Below are positions 15,862-24,851 of a DNA stretch of 64,000 nt, piece by piece. Source of the stretch: Bacteroidota bacterium. GTDB lineage: Bacteria; Bacteroidota; Bacteroidia; Chitinophagales; BACL12. Numbering within the stretch: position 1 is the stretch's first letter; each line of letters starts with the position of its first letter. The stretch spans positions 248,001 to 312,000 of the forward strand of contig JADKAC010000001.1 in NCBI GenBank assembly GCA_016715425.1. Direction: 5' to 3'. The notes under the pieces were generated by a model. The model saw nothing but the letters and a program-made list of their open reading frames with translations, did no database searches and was not told the origin of the DNA. Both the position numbers and the translations under genes were made by a program.

Positions 15862-15950
15862 ACTTCTTCCGAAGTTGCAAATTATTCCATTTTTTTAATC
15901 AAATCGTTTTTAATAGAATATATCTGAACCGATTTTTCAAAGACTTCAAT
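15862..15950 (-). pseudogene. Fragment of an NTF2/SnoaL-like gene (C-terminal end, with stop)
   Basis: On the minus strand this reads 'VQIYSIKNDLIKKME', stop, 'FATSEEVKK', nearly identical to the C-terminus 'VQIYTVENDLITKMEEFATSEEVN' of the intact NTF2-like protein encoded at 17238-17618. Only the last ~30 codons are recognisable, and the in-frame stop shows decay. The two copies flank the baeRF-like gene, which suggests duplication followed by loss. Confidence 0.8.
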
Positions 15951-15981
15951 TCTTGGTCTCCATTATTATATTTATACAAAA

Positions 15982-17136
15982 TTAAAATCTATACAAAGCA
16001 TTGATTCTGGAATTAGAATTTGGCATTTCTTCTTTATCTAATAAATACACTTCGCCACCATTTAAAAATGTTTTTACCGCTGCTACATTCATCAAGGATA
16101 TCGTGTTGTCATCTTCCTCTCTTTGGGTGACAGTTATAGTACCATTTTCTTCTTTATAGTTGCCAAAAATATCTGATATATTTTCACAAAATAACGCATC
16201 AACTTTTCCATTAATGGCGGCTGGTATAATTTCATCTATTCCGATAGCCGTTTTGCCTGTGCCTTGCTCATCGGCGAAGAGTGCTATTTTATCCTTTCTT
16301 TTCTGGTCAAATACAGAAGCCATCTTTTCCCACGCTAACTCATGGATTTCATAAATATCGGTATCTCCAAAATTGACCATTAAATTTTCTTCCATTACAT
16401 TGGGATAAGTATTTACTTCTTTGTAGATATCAAATTGGGGGTCTTGCGCAGCAATCAGCATGGGAATGGTATCTTTCTTTAAAAGTGGGGATAGTCCATC
16501 ATTTATTGCTCTCAAATATCTTTTGATTTCATTTCTCTGTTTCCCGGTAGCTGCTTCCTGGCCATGATACATAGCCCCATGCCCTGCTTGTCCCGTTCTG
16601 AATTGCAGGTTTTTTTGTTCATAATCATAACCCACAACATCTTGTTTCGTTTCAGGTATACAATCATCAATTTTGATTTCAGTGAAACTATGATGAGTGC
16701 ATTCATATAACTTTACATTGCTTCTTTCAAGCATCAATAAATAGAAATTTCCATCCCCAACAAACATTGGCATCAAAGGTTTTAAATAAAAGGAATTTGA
16801 AACATAATTATATTCCTGGAAATGCACAGGTAGTGTATAAACTTTTGAAAAGCCTTCAGCTATAAAAATTGCAAGACCATCAGATTGTTCCCGCCAAAAT
16901 GAAGTATCATCGATTAATTGCTGAACAGGTGCCATTATTTTCTTAATATCCCCAGCAGAGAAACCTTTATTTGTCAACTTATTATTGACTTCTTTTAATT
17001 GGTTTTTTAGAACTAGTGTATCTTCTCCTTGCAATACTTTTTTGCCTGCTCTATGTGTCGGAATAAAAATTGAAATACAATTTTCTTGATTTACATCGCT
17101 TAATTCAGCTATTTCTTTTTTAGTTATAAGTGGCAT
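15982..17136 (-). CDS. baeRF-like protein (bacterial archaeo-eukaryotic release factor family)
   Basis: 384 residues, soluble. It starts 'MPLITKKEIAELSDVNQENCISIFIPTHRAG', followed by a domain with 'WREQSDGLAIFIAEGF' and the central 'GQAGHGAMYHGQEAATGKQRNEIKRYLRAINDGLSPLL'-type segment, here read in parts. The C-terminal part contains the 'VDALFCENISDIFGNY' strand. This arrangement matches predicted bacterial relatives of eRF1/Pelota (baeRF), thought to act on peptidyl-tRNA or stalled ribosomes. A canonical GGQ loop is not present. It lies near HPF and an NTF2-like gene, consistent with a stress role. Confidence 0.75.
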   Translation of the reverse strand: MPLITKKEIAELSDVNQENCISIFIPTHRAGKKVLQGEDTLVLKNQLKEVNNKLTNKGFSAGDIKKIMAPVQQLIDDTSFWREQSDGLAIFIAEGFSKVYTLPVHFQEYNYVSNSFYLKPLMPMFVGDGNFYLLMLERSNVKLYECTHHSFTEIKIDDCIPETKQDVVGYDYEQKNLQFRTGQAGHGAMYHGQEAATGKQRNEIKRYLRAINDGLSPLLKKDTIPMLIAAQDPQFDIYKEVNTYPNVMEENLMVNFGDTDIYEIHELAWEKMASVFDQKRKDKIALFADEQGTGKTAIGIDEIIPAAINGKVDALFCENISDIFGNYKEENGTITVTQREEDDNTISLMNVAAVKTFLNGGEVYLLDKEEMPNSNSRINALYRF

Positions 17137-17237
17137 AATTGGTTTGTTTATTTTGTTTATGATTAATGATTTAATAATTTCAATAGTTCTTTATTGGTAT
17201 TACAGAGAAGCATAATTTTAATTACAATAACAATCCA

Positions 17238-17618
17238 TTAGTTTACTTCTTCCGAAGTTGCAAATTCTTCCATTTTTGTAATCAAATCGTTTTCAACCGT
17301 ATAAATCTGAACCCAATCTTGTTTCAGTTCTCTTCCAGAGCTTTTTACTTTTTGATGTTCTCTTCCTAACACCACTACCATATTTCCTTCAACAATATAT
17401 TGCAGCGGTTCAAAGTTGATGATTTCGGTTCGCTCCATAATATTATTATAGAAAGCTCTTACACCTTCCTTTTTTTCAAACTTTCCCTTAGGAATTATTT
17501 GTGTTCCATGATAAATCCAAACGGTATCATCTGAAACTGTTGCTACAAATTTATCTGCGTCGCCACTAATAAAGGCAGCAAACATATTTTCAACTATTTT
17601 TTTTACTGAATTTTCCAT
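17238..17618 (-). CDS. NTF2/SnoaL-like small protein
   Basis: 126 residues with the cone-shaped NTF2-like fold signature: an N-terminal helix 'VKKIVENMFAAFISGDADKFVATVSDDTVWIYHG', a helix 'GVRAFYNNIMERTE', then strands 'QYIVEGNMVVVLGREH' and 'WVQIYTVENDLITKMEEF'. The function is probably ligand binding or an isomerase-like activity and cannot be specified. A decayed copy of its 3' end lies at 15862-15950. Confidence 0.85.
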   Translation of the reverse strand: MENSVKKIVENMFAAFISGDADKFVATVSDDTVWIYHGTQIIPKGKFEKKEGVRAFYNNIMERTEIINFEPLQYIVEGNMVVVLGREHQKVKSSGRELKQDWVQIYTVENDLITKMEEFATSEEVN

Positions 17619-17854
17619 ACTTAATCTGTTTAAGTGTTATTTTTTCAAACAGTAAGGAGTATCACAATGTTTAATTCTTTATAGTTTCTGAATACAGTGA
17701 TCGGGAGTAATAACTAATTGCTGTTTATCTTTCCAAAAATACTTTTAATGCTCCACTTGTAAAATGACTTAGAATAGTTCAATGGCATTACATTGTTGCT
17801 AATAAGAATTGGATTTTACAATAAGACCTATTTTACCATAAGAAACTTTTTGCT

Positions 17855-20077
17855 TTGGGTGTTACACTTTTTATTTCCGAGAATTTTAAGGAACTACGGC
17901 AGTTCATGAAGAGCATCAGTTTTACCAGAGCTGTGCGGGTTGGCATTGCGGTTACCCTACCGGCTGTAATAGCTTTGCAATTCGGGCATTTAGAAATTGG
18001 AATGGCAATGAGTTTTGGTGCCTTTTGGAGTTCACCAAGCGATGCGACTGGAAGTTTTAGACATAAAAAGGTGGGCATACTAATTTCCGCTGCATTGGTT
18101 ATGATTGTCAGTTTCATTAAGGGCTATTTGCATTTTGATTTCTGGCTGTTACTATCCGTATTGGGTTTGATGACCTTTGCCATCGCTTTTATTTCGATTT
18201 ATGGCTTTCGAGCCTCACTGATCAGTTTTTCAGGACTTATGGCATTGGCATTAAGTTTCCCCAATGAATCTGAAGTACTGGAAGTTTACCAATACGCCGT
18301 TTTAATTGGGTTGGGTGGGCTTTGGTATTTATTCTTGTCAATAATTTGGAATCTAATAAACCCGAAAGCCGAGACCGAGGAGTTTTTGTCGGAAACCTTT
18401 TTACTTACGGCTGAATTTATAGAGTTACGAGGGAAATTGGTAGATCCAAATGAAGATCGTGAAAGTCTACAAGTTAAGCTACTAAAGCTTCAAAGCGAGC
18501 TTACCGACAATCACGAAACCTTGCGTGAAATTTTGGTTCTTACCAGAAAAACCTCCGGTAGATCCAACTATCAGGATAAACGCCTTTTGATATTTGTGCA
18601 ATTAGTGGAAATGTTGGAAACGGCAATCGCCAATCCCGTAAATTATAATAGAATGGATGTGCTCTTTAGAAATCATGGGCAATACGTTAAAAGATTCCAG
18701 GACCTGATCTTTGAAATTTCTTTTCAATTGAAAAAGATTTCAGAGGCTGAAAATAATTATAAAAAACTGCCCAAGAACGATAAAATAAGGCAATGTTTTA
18801 CCGATGTAAAGCTTGAAATAGCCTTGCTGCACAACAGGCTCTACTACGAAGAATATCTGATGCTTCAAAATTTTATCGAATATCAGGAAAAACAGTTCGA
18901 AAAACTAAAAAGAATAAAATGGCTGTTGGGAGACCCTGACCTCACCGAAATTGAATTTATAGATAGAAAAAATGCTAAGCGTTTTTTACCACTACAAGAT
19001 TATGATCCAAATTTATTAGTGCGCAACTTTAGTTTTAAATCTCCAATTTTCAGGCATTCACTTCGGCTCGCAGCTACAGTTATTATTGGGTATGCACTGG
19101 GTTCAATCTTTGCTTTTCAGAATCCGTATTCAATCCTTTTGATTGTTATTGTTATCATGCGGCCAAGTTATGGACTCACAAGAAACCGTGCTAAGGATCG
19201 CTTAATTGGAACACTTATCGGCGGTGCAATTGCCTTTGGTTTGGTTTTCCTGATTCAGACCCCTTATATCTACGGAATCATGGGTGTGATTTCTTTGGTG
19301 ATAGCGGTTTCCTTATTACAGAAAAACTATAAAGCTTCGGCTACTTTCATTACTTTGAGTGCCGTTTTTATCTATGCTATTCTAAGCCCAGATGTTTTGA
19401 ATTTAATAAAATTCCGCATATTGGATACTCTTGTAGGGGTTGGACTTTCTTATGCGGCAATGAGGTGGCTTTGGCCCACTTGGGAGTTCACGGAAATTAA
19501 TGAAAGTATTGAAAAAAGTGTGAAGGCCAACAAGGATTTTCTTTATAAAATTACCGAATATTATAAGCAAAAGGGAAACATACCCACCTCTTACAATATA
19601 GCACGTAAAGAAGCATTTTTGGAAACTTCAAATCTAAACGCTGCTTTTCAGCGTATGACACAAGAACCCAAATCGAAGCAAAAAGAATTGGATAAAGTTT
19701 ACGAATTGGTGGTCTTGAACCACACCTTTTTAACTTCATTAGCCTCATTAAGCACATACATACAGAATAATAAAACTACAGAAGCATCTGTACGTTTTAT
19801 AACTGCTACAGAAACAATAGATACAAATTTGGAACGAGTTCTCAAGTGCCTAAATGATAAGAAATGCGACGAGCCGGAGATTATTTCTAATAACGACCCT
19901 GTTTTTGAGGATCAGTTACCAAATTTTAAATCTTTAGAAATTAAAAATTTGACTCCCAAAGATGAAGCAATAGTGCGTAATCTACAAGAGACGCATTTGG
20001 TTTGGGAACAATTGAAATGGATGTATTCCATTAGCAATAAAATGCTCAAACTGGCTGCTACAGTGAAGCTGGATTAA
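17855..20077 (+). CDS. FUSC-family inner-membrane protein (YccS/YhfK-like)
   Basis: 740 residues with two blocks of membrane spans (about 30-175 and 395-530), each followed by a long cytoplasmic helical region. This is the layout of fusaric-acid-resistance/YccS-type proteins, proposed effluxers of aromatic or acidic compounds. The second block begins 'RHSLRLAATVIIGYALGSIFAF'. It is the only plus-strand gene in the 14-36 kb block. The start is uncertain: TTG at 17855 or ATG at 17906, with the frame open to 17825. Codon use appears less AT-rich than in the flanking 40-60 kb genes, by eye. Confidence 0.85.
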   Translation: MGVTLFISENFKELRQFMKSISFTRAVRVGIAVTLPAVIALQFGHLEIGMAMSFGAFWSSPSDATGSFRHKKVGILISAALVMIVSFIKGYLHFDFWLLLSVLGLMTFAIAFISIYGFRASLISFSGLMALALSFPNESEVLEVYQYAVLIGLGGLWYLFLSIIWNLINPKAETEEFLSETFLLTAEFIELRGKLVDPNEDRESLQVKLLKLQSELTDNHETLREILVLTRKTSGRSNYQDKRLLIFVQLVEMLETAIANPVNYNRMDVLFRNHGQYVKRFQDLIFEISFQLKKISEAENNYKKLPKNDKIRQCFTDVKLEIALLHNRLYYEEYLMLQNFIEYQEKQFEKLKRIKWLLGDPDLTEIEFIDRKNAKRFLPLQDYDPNLLVRNFSFKSPIFRHSLRLAATVIIGYALGSIFAFQNPYSILLIVIVIMRPSYGLTRNRAKDRLIGTLIGGAIAFGLVFLIQTPYIYGIMGVISLVIAVSLLQKNYKASATFITLSAVFIYAILSPDVLNLIKFRILDTLVGVGLSYAAMRWLWPTWEFTEINESIEKSVKANKDFLYKITEYYKQKGNIPTSYNIARKEAFLETSNLNAAFQRMTQEPKSKQKELDKVYELVVLNHTFLTSLASLSTYIQNNKTTEASVRFITATETIDTNLERVLKCLNDKKCDEPEIISNNDPVFEDQLPNFKSLEIKNLTPKDEAIVRNLQETHLVWEQLKWMYSISNKMLKLAATVKLD

Positions 20078-20134
20078 TGTCAGTAAACTTTTACTACACA
20101 GCTTTTTCAGTATAAATAAATTGTTTTGCAATGA

Positions 20135-21256
20135 TCAGTTCAAAGCCTTTTTAGAAAAAATGGAAATGATTATTCCTGGAACGGACAATGCAATTGCAAG
20201 ATAAACCAGACTCATTGGTGAATAAATTCCGAGCAGTAATCCGGCAGCGGAAGAAGCGATCATAATTGATAAATTGAACACGGAAGACTGAACCGACGTG
20301 GCAACGTCTTTGGCGGTTTCTACCTGTCTGCTAATAGCTGCCTGCAATAAAGTTACCAAGGGCCCAAAGGAAACTCCCCATAAAAAGAATGCAAGATGCC
20401 CCATTCCAATTGTGCCCCCAAACATTAAGAAAATTAGCATAGAGATTATTATCAAAGCAAACATTGCAATGGTTAGCAATCTCAGGTATTTATCAGTATA
20501 TTTTATTGCCAACAACACAGAAATCAAAGAACCTATTCCGAAAAACAACAAGGCCATTTCTACTCCGCCTGCCAATTGAATTTCATCAACAAGACTTGTG
20601 ATATATACATACACAGCATAATGTGCAATAACGCCAAGTATTGTGAGTAGTAAAATAAGTAAAACAGCAGGTATTTTCAGGATTGCAAAAGGTGAAGAGC
20701 TTTTTGTCAGTTTCTCTCCTGGTGTTGAGGGCAAAACAAAAAAACTGATCAAAGCAATAACGATGATAAATCCTCCAAGACCTATGAATTCAGTTCGCCA
20801 GCCATAATCATTACCGATAGCAGTCATAATTGGCATTCCGATACTAATACCCAAAGTAGTTCCTGCCATGATTACTGCAATGGCTTTTCCGTGATCTTTT
20901 TCATCTACTATTCGCATACCATAAGCGGCAATCATTGGCCACATTACCCCAGCACAAATTCCACCAATAATTCTTAAAATTATTATTATTGTATAATCGT
21001 GCACGAGACCTGCAATTATATTAGATACAGCAAATCCGCCTAATAAAATAAGCAACAAATATTTACGATTAAACTGCATGGTAAGCGAAATAAGTGGAAT
21101 AGCGAAAATGGCCGAAGCTATGGCATAGTATCCTACCAGATTTCCAGTTTGCACTTCACTGATATTTAAATCGGCCATCATTAGTGGAAGTACGCCAGAA
21201 GGCATTAACTCGGATAGTATTCCCACAAAAGTTACCGATGACATTAAAATCATCAT
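20135..21256 (-). CDS. MFS transporter (AraJ/DHA1-like efflux permease)
   Basis: A 373-residue, 11-12-span major facilitator protein. It resembles DHA1/AraJ-like drug or sugar efflux permeases: 'GILSELMPSGVLPLMMADL', 'GNLVGYYAIASAI', and 'ILRIIGGICAGVMWPMIAAYGMRIV' with motif C-like glycines. The first helix begins almost at the first Met, so the N-terminus is slightly short. The frame is open upstream to a stop at 21302-21304 that overlaps an out-of-frame ATG, which could reflect a 1-nt frameshift. Substrate unknown. Confidence 0.85.
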   Translation of the reverse strand: MMILMSSVTFVGILSELMPSGVLPLMMADLNISEVQTGNLVGYYAIASAIFAIPLISLTMQFNRKYLLLILLGGFAVSNIIAGLVHDYTIIIILRIIGGICAGVMWPMIAAYGMRIVDEKDHGKAIAVIMAGTTLGISIGMPIMTAIGNDYGWRTEFIGLGGFIIVIALISFFVLPSTPGEKLTKSSSPFAILKIPAVLLILLLTILGVIAHYAVYVYITSLVDEIQLAGGVEMALLFFGIGSLISVLLAIKYTDKYLRLLTIAMFALIIISMLIFLMFGGTIGMGHLAFFLWGVSFGPLVTLLQAAISRQVETAKDVATSVQSSVFNLSIMIASSAAGLLLGIYSPMSLVYLAIALSVPGIIISIFSKKALN

Positions 21257-21416
21257 CAGCCACGGAAAATATATTTTGGCTTGTGCTGAAATTTGTTTTG
21301 CTCATAGTTGTTTTTTATTGTCTTTGGGAAATATTGTAATTAATTGAATTCATTTATTTTCAATTTTTTAATGAAAAATCAAAAATGAAATATTTAAATA
21401 AATACTTGATTTTAAA

Positions 21417-22664
21417 TTAAATACCTAAAGGAATATCATATGCCGTTTCTTTTTTACGGAACAAGAATTCTCCATTACGCACAGAAGCCAACACATCTAC
21501 TCTTCTGCGAATAGCCTCATAAACAGTTGTTTCATTTAATACAATAAAGTTTGCTGCTTTACCAACTTCTAAACCATAAGTATCCTGAATATTTAAACAT
21601 CGAGCTCCATTATAGGTAATTAAATCGAAATTTGTTTCTACATCTTTTTTAGACATAATTTGGGCGAGGTGAATTCCATTGTCAAGAATATTCATCATAT
21701 TTCCATTTCCCATTGGATACCAAGGGTCATTAATGGAATCTTGGGCGAAAGCTACATTTATTCCAGATTCAATGAATTCTTTTACTCTGGTTAATCCACG
21801 ACGTTTTGGATAGGTGTCTTGACGACCTTGTAGATATGCATTTTCAGTTGGACAAGAAATAAAATTAATCTTGCTTTTTTTGAAAATATCCATCATTCTA
21901 AATGCATACGAATCATCTGCTGAACCAAAAGAACACGTATGACTTGCGGTGGTTCTACTTCCATAGTCTTCTAGATAAACAAGAGCATTTAATAACTCCA
22001 AAAAACGAGAATGTGGGTCATCGGTTTCATCGCAATGAACATCAATCGGCTTATCATATTTTAATGCGAGCTTCACGATATCATGAATGGATTTTTCGCC
22101 GAACTCTCTGGCCGGTTCATAGTGGGGAATACCTCCTACTACATCAGCCCCCATTTTAAGAGCCTCTTCCACTAAGTCTCGTCCACCTTTATACATGTAC
22201 ATGCCTTCTTGTGGAAAAGCCACAATTTCAATATCAACAATGTGCTTAAGCTCTTCTCTCATTTCCAGCATTGCCTTCAGTGCGGTAAAGTTTGGGTCTG
22301 TAACATCTATGTGTGTTCGAATGTGCTGTACGCCTTGAGAAACTTCATCTTTAATTCCCCTCATTGCTAATCTTTTTACACTTTCTTTGGTCAAGGTTTT
22401 TTTGAATTGAGGCCACAGTTCAATTGCCTCAAACAAAGTACCTGAACCTGCACCATCCTTACCAAGTTCAGAAAGGGTATATACATAATCCAAGTGTAAA
22501 TGAGGATCTACATAAGGTGGTAAAACAAGTTTCCCGTTAAGGTCAATTTCTGTATCACATTTAGGCAGATTAGTCCCGATATGAGTGATTTTTCCATTTT
22601 CAACCACCATTTCGGTTGCTGTATCATTGCGATAAATTTTCGCATTAAAAAATTTTTTTTTCAT
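21417..22664 (-). CDS. codA: Cytosine deaminase-like amidohydrolase
   Basis: 415-residue metal-dependent amidohydrolase. Motifs follow cytosine deaminase in order: metal ligands in 'DPHLHLDYV', 'HCDETDDPHSRFLE' with its His and catalytic Glu, 'TASHTCSFGS', 'YLQGRQDTYPKRRGLTRVKEFIESG' and 'FAQDSINDPWYPMGNGNMM' with the last metal Asp. It would convert cytosine, or a related ring such as isoguanine or creatinine, to the keto compound. It lies upstream of the MFS pump gene (gap ~160 nt) and downstream of formimidoylglutamase. Confidence 0.85.
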   Translation of the reverse strand: MKKKFFNAKIYRNDTATEMVVENGKITHIGTNLPKCDTEIDLNGKLVLPPYVDPHLHLDYVYTLSELGKDGAGSGTLFEAIELWPQFKKTLTKESVKRLAMRGIKDEVSQGVQHIRTHIDVTDPNFTALKAMLEMREELKHIVDIEIVAFPQEGMYMYKGGRDLVEEALKMGADVVGGIPHYEPAREFGEKSIHDIVKLALKYDKPIDVHCDETDDPHSRFLELLNALVYLEDYGSRTTASHTCSFGSADDSYAFRMMDIFKKSKINFISCPTENAYLQGRQDTYPKRRGLTRVKEFIESGINVAFAQDSINDPWYPMGNGNMMNILDNGIHLAQIMSKKDVETNFDLITYNGARCLNIQDTYGLEVGKAANFIVLNETTVYEAIRRRVDVLASVRNGEFLFRKKETAYDIPLGI

Positions 22665-22726
22665 AATAGAATAGTTTTATGTTTTTTTAAAAAGAAGTAA
22701 AACTTTAGGAATTTGTTTTCTAACAG

Positions 22727-23716
22727 TTACTTCCATTTCCAATAAATCCAATCAAAAATAAGTTGAGCGGCAAGCTTGGCGGTCTGCAAATCAATATCAT
22801 AATTTGGATTAAGTTCAGCGATATCCAGGGAAACCACTTTATTATTGTTTGCCAATAGTTTCATTATTTCTTGGAATGTATAATCATACAAAATACCAGC
22901 AGCTGAGGGGGCACTCACGCCAGGAGCAATACCCGCAGAAAATACATCTAAGTCTAAGGTTAAGCAAACCACATCAGCTTTAACAAGAAAATTTTGCACT
23001 TGCTCTTTTATTTTTTTTAAATTTTGTAAATGAAAATCATGCGCTAGCACATATTCTGCCTTTAGTTTATCTACTCTATTAAAAAGTTCTGCCGTGTTGC
23101 CAGAACGTTGAATTCCGAGCGCCAAATACAAGAATTCATTTTCTTGGTTCGAAGGATCTGGAGCTGCTTGGTAAAAACCAGTGCCTGAGCTAATGCCACT
23201 ATTTTTTGGTTTTCTAATATCTAAGTGAGCATCGAAATTAATAATGCCCACTTTCTTTTTTTCAAAGTGTTTTGAAGTACCACTAAAATGTCCAAATAAA
23301 ATTTCGTGTCCACCACCTAATAAAATTGGAAAACCATTGTGTTCTAAAATGTCTTGGACAGCTTGAGCCAATCGTACTTGTGCTTTTTCTAACTGGGTGC
23401 CCACACAATTTATAGTGCCTACATCATAAAGTGAGACCGAAGGATTATGAATAGGCAAGTTGGAAAGAACTTTACGTAAATATTGAGGCCCTGCAGCACT
23501 TCCTATTCTTCCTTTATTACGTGCAACACCTTCATCACTGGCAAAACCAAGAATTACCGGAGATTGTTGAAAATCAGGTAACATCTCCTCTATGGATCGT
23601 AATTGAATATGCTGCCACCATCGCAGTTGGCAGGGCTCGAAGCCATCATTTCTACCTTGCCACCAATCTTGCTCAGGAGAATCGTACGGAGCTATTTTTT
23701 TGTACTTTTCTTTCAC
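22727..23716 (-). CDS. hutG: Formimidoylglutamase-like ureohydrolase (arginase family)
   Basis: 329 residues of the arginase/agmatinase/formiminoglutamase fold. Mn ligands are in 'LGGGHEILFGHF', 'INFDAHLDIR' and 'LTLDLDVFSAGIAPGVS', and the late 'VVSLDIAELNPNYD' is present. The sequence 'AGPQYLRKVLSNLP' and the N-terminal 'CQLRWWQHIQLRS' point to formimidoylglutamase (histidine degradation: formimidoylglutamate to glutamate plus formamide) rather than arginase. No hutH, hutU or hutI is in the window. Confidence 0.85.
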   Translation of the reverse strand: MKEKYKKIAPYDSPEQDWWQGRNDGFEPCQLRWWQHIQLRSIEEMLPDFQQSPVILGFASDEGVARNKGRIGSAAGPQYLRKVLSNLPIHNPSVSLYDVGTINCVGTQLEKAQVRLAQAVQDILEHNGFPILLGGGHEILFGHFSGTSKHFEKKKVGIINFDAHLDIRKPKNSGISSGTGFYQAAPDPSNQENEFLYLALGIQRSGNTAELFNRVDKLKAEYVLAHDFHLQNLKKIKEQVQNFLVKADVVCLTLDLDVFSAGIAPGVSAPSAAGILYDYTFQEIMKLLANNNKVVSLDIAELNPNYDIDLQTAKLAAQLIFDWIYWKWK

Positions 23717-23846
23717 GTTTTACGGGTTGAAATGGGAAGCAATGTTAAGGAATATTATCTGCTCCTTTATACTTTTATAATATGTTTCAATTATCACGGA
23801 AGCTGGTTGAAACGGGTGAAGCTTATACCCAAAAACTAAGTGCAAT

Positions 23847-24197
23847 TTAAAGAGTTATAAAAATTGATTTTCTTTCAATATTCTGAATATTTCTCGTTTT
23901 ATGACCTTTACCCTCAGTATCTTCCAATAACAAGATTTCGCCACCTTTGAAAGTCCTTTTTTCACCCAGAGAAGTTTCAATTTCAATTTCTCCATCCAAC
24001 AATATGATATATTGCTTTTGTGGTGCAGTATGAAAGTCATAATCATAGCCGGACTTTACCTTTCTAAAAATCAGTTCTTTAACGGGAATTCTTGCTGAGA
24101 GAAAACCGATATCACCTTCATTCCGTAATGGTAATTCAATATCCTCAAAGTGACTTTCTCCGTTTTTATCGCTATAAACTCTGGTAACTCTAATCAT
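23847..24197 (-). CDS. Small cupin-domain protein
   Basis: 116-residue single cupin barrel. Motif 1-like 'GYDYDFHTAPQKQYIILLDGEIEIET' and motif 2-like 'FKGGEILLLEDTEGKGHKTRN' carry several possible metal ligands (His, Glu, His). The N-terminal 'MIRVTRVYSDKNGESHFEDIELPL' matches cupins often seen beside pirin and oxidoreductase genes. It is the last gene of a probable operon from the copper ATPase down (28-nt gap to the esterase gene). Confidence 0.82.
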   Translation of the reverse strand: MIRVTRVYSDKNGESHFEDIELPLRNEGDIGFLSARIPVKELIFRKVKSGYDYDFHTAPQKQYIILLDGEIEIETSLGEKRTFKGGEILLLEDTEGKGHKTRNIQNIERKSIFITL

Positions 24198-24225
24198 TTT
24201 ATTGTTTGATTATTAATCTTCATTA

Positions 24226-24843
24226 TTAATTAAAAATCAGTCGATTTGCTTCTTCTATCTCTTCTGGAGAGATGCTGTGTGGCCGGCCATCATACACTTG
24301 CAGGTGCACCTCGGCATTCATTTTTTGCAGGATACTGACACTTTCATTTACTCGCTCAATAGGTACGTGCGAATCGGGATTTCCGGTGCCGATAAATATG
24401 GGTGTCCCATTAAAGTTGCCGGAATAATTCTGTTGATATATTTTGTCACCAATAAGTCCGCCTGTAAATGCTACAACACCACCCCATTTTTTAGCATTAC
24501 GTGTAACAAATTCCAAGGACATACAAGCTCCCTGCGAAAACCCCAAGAAGTATATATTTTCTGTGGTAATACCTTGTTCGGTTACTTCATCTACTAGGTC
24601 TTTGAGCAATTTAAGTGCTGAAGAAAGCCAGGGTTCATTTGCCTCTGGTGCAGCCATAAACGAGTATGGATACCAGGTATTATTTGTTGCCTCAGGAGCT
24701 AATAAGGCATAGTCAGACACATTTAAATGTGCAGAAAGCCCTAAAATATCACGGGCATTCGCTCCACGACCATGTATCATTATCAATACTTTTTTGGCTT
24801 CTTTTATAGATTTACCAGCTGATTGAATATTTTTCTCGTGCAT
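24226..24843 (-). CDS. Phospholipase/carboxylesterase (MhqD-like alpha/beta hydrolase)
   Basis: 205-residue alpha/beta hydrolase of the phospholipase/carboxylesterase family. Seen: the oxyanion loop 'MIHGRGANARDIL', nucleophile Ser in 'FLGFSQGACMSL', Asp in 'GNPDSHVPIERV' and His in 'YDGRPHSISPEEI'. It is 8 nt downstream of an MhqO-like dioxygenase, the same pair as in the Bacillus mhqNOD operon for quinone stress. The proposed role in ring-cleavage product hydrolysis is inference from that context. Confidence 0.87.
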   Translation of the reverse strand: MHEKNIQSAGKSIKEAKKVLIMIHGRGANARDILGLSAHLNVSDYALLAPEATNNTWYPYSFMAAPEANEPWLSSALKLLKDLVDEVTEQGITTENIYFLGFSQGACMSLEFVTRNAKKWGGVVAFTGGLIGDKIYQQNYSGNFNGTPIFIGTGNPDSHVPIERVNESVSILQKMNAEVHLQVYDGRPHSISPEEIEEANRLIFN

Positions 24844-24851
24844 AAGGTTTT

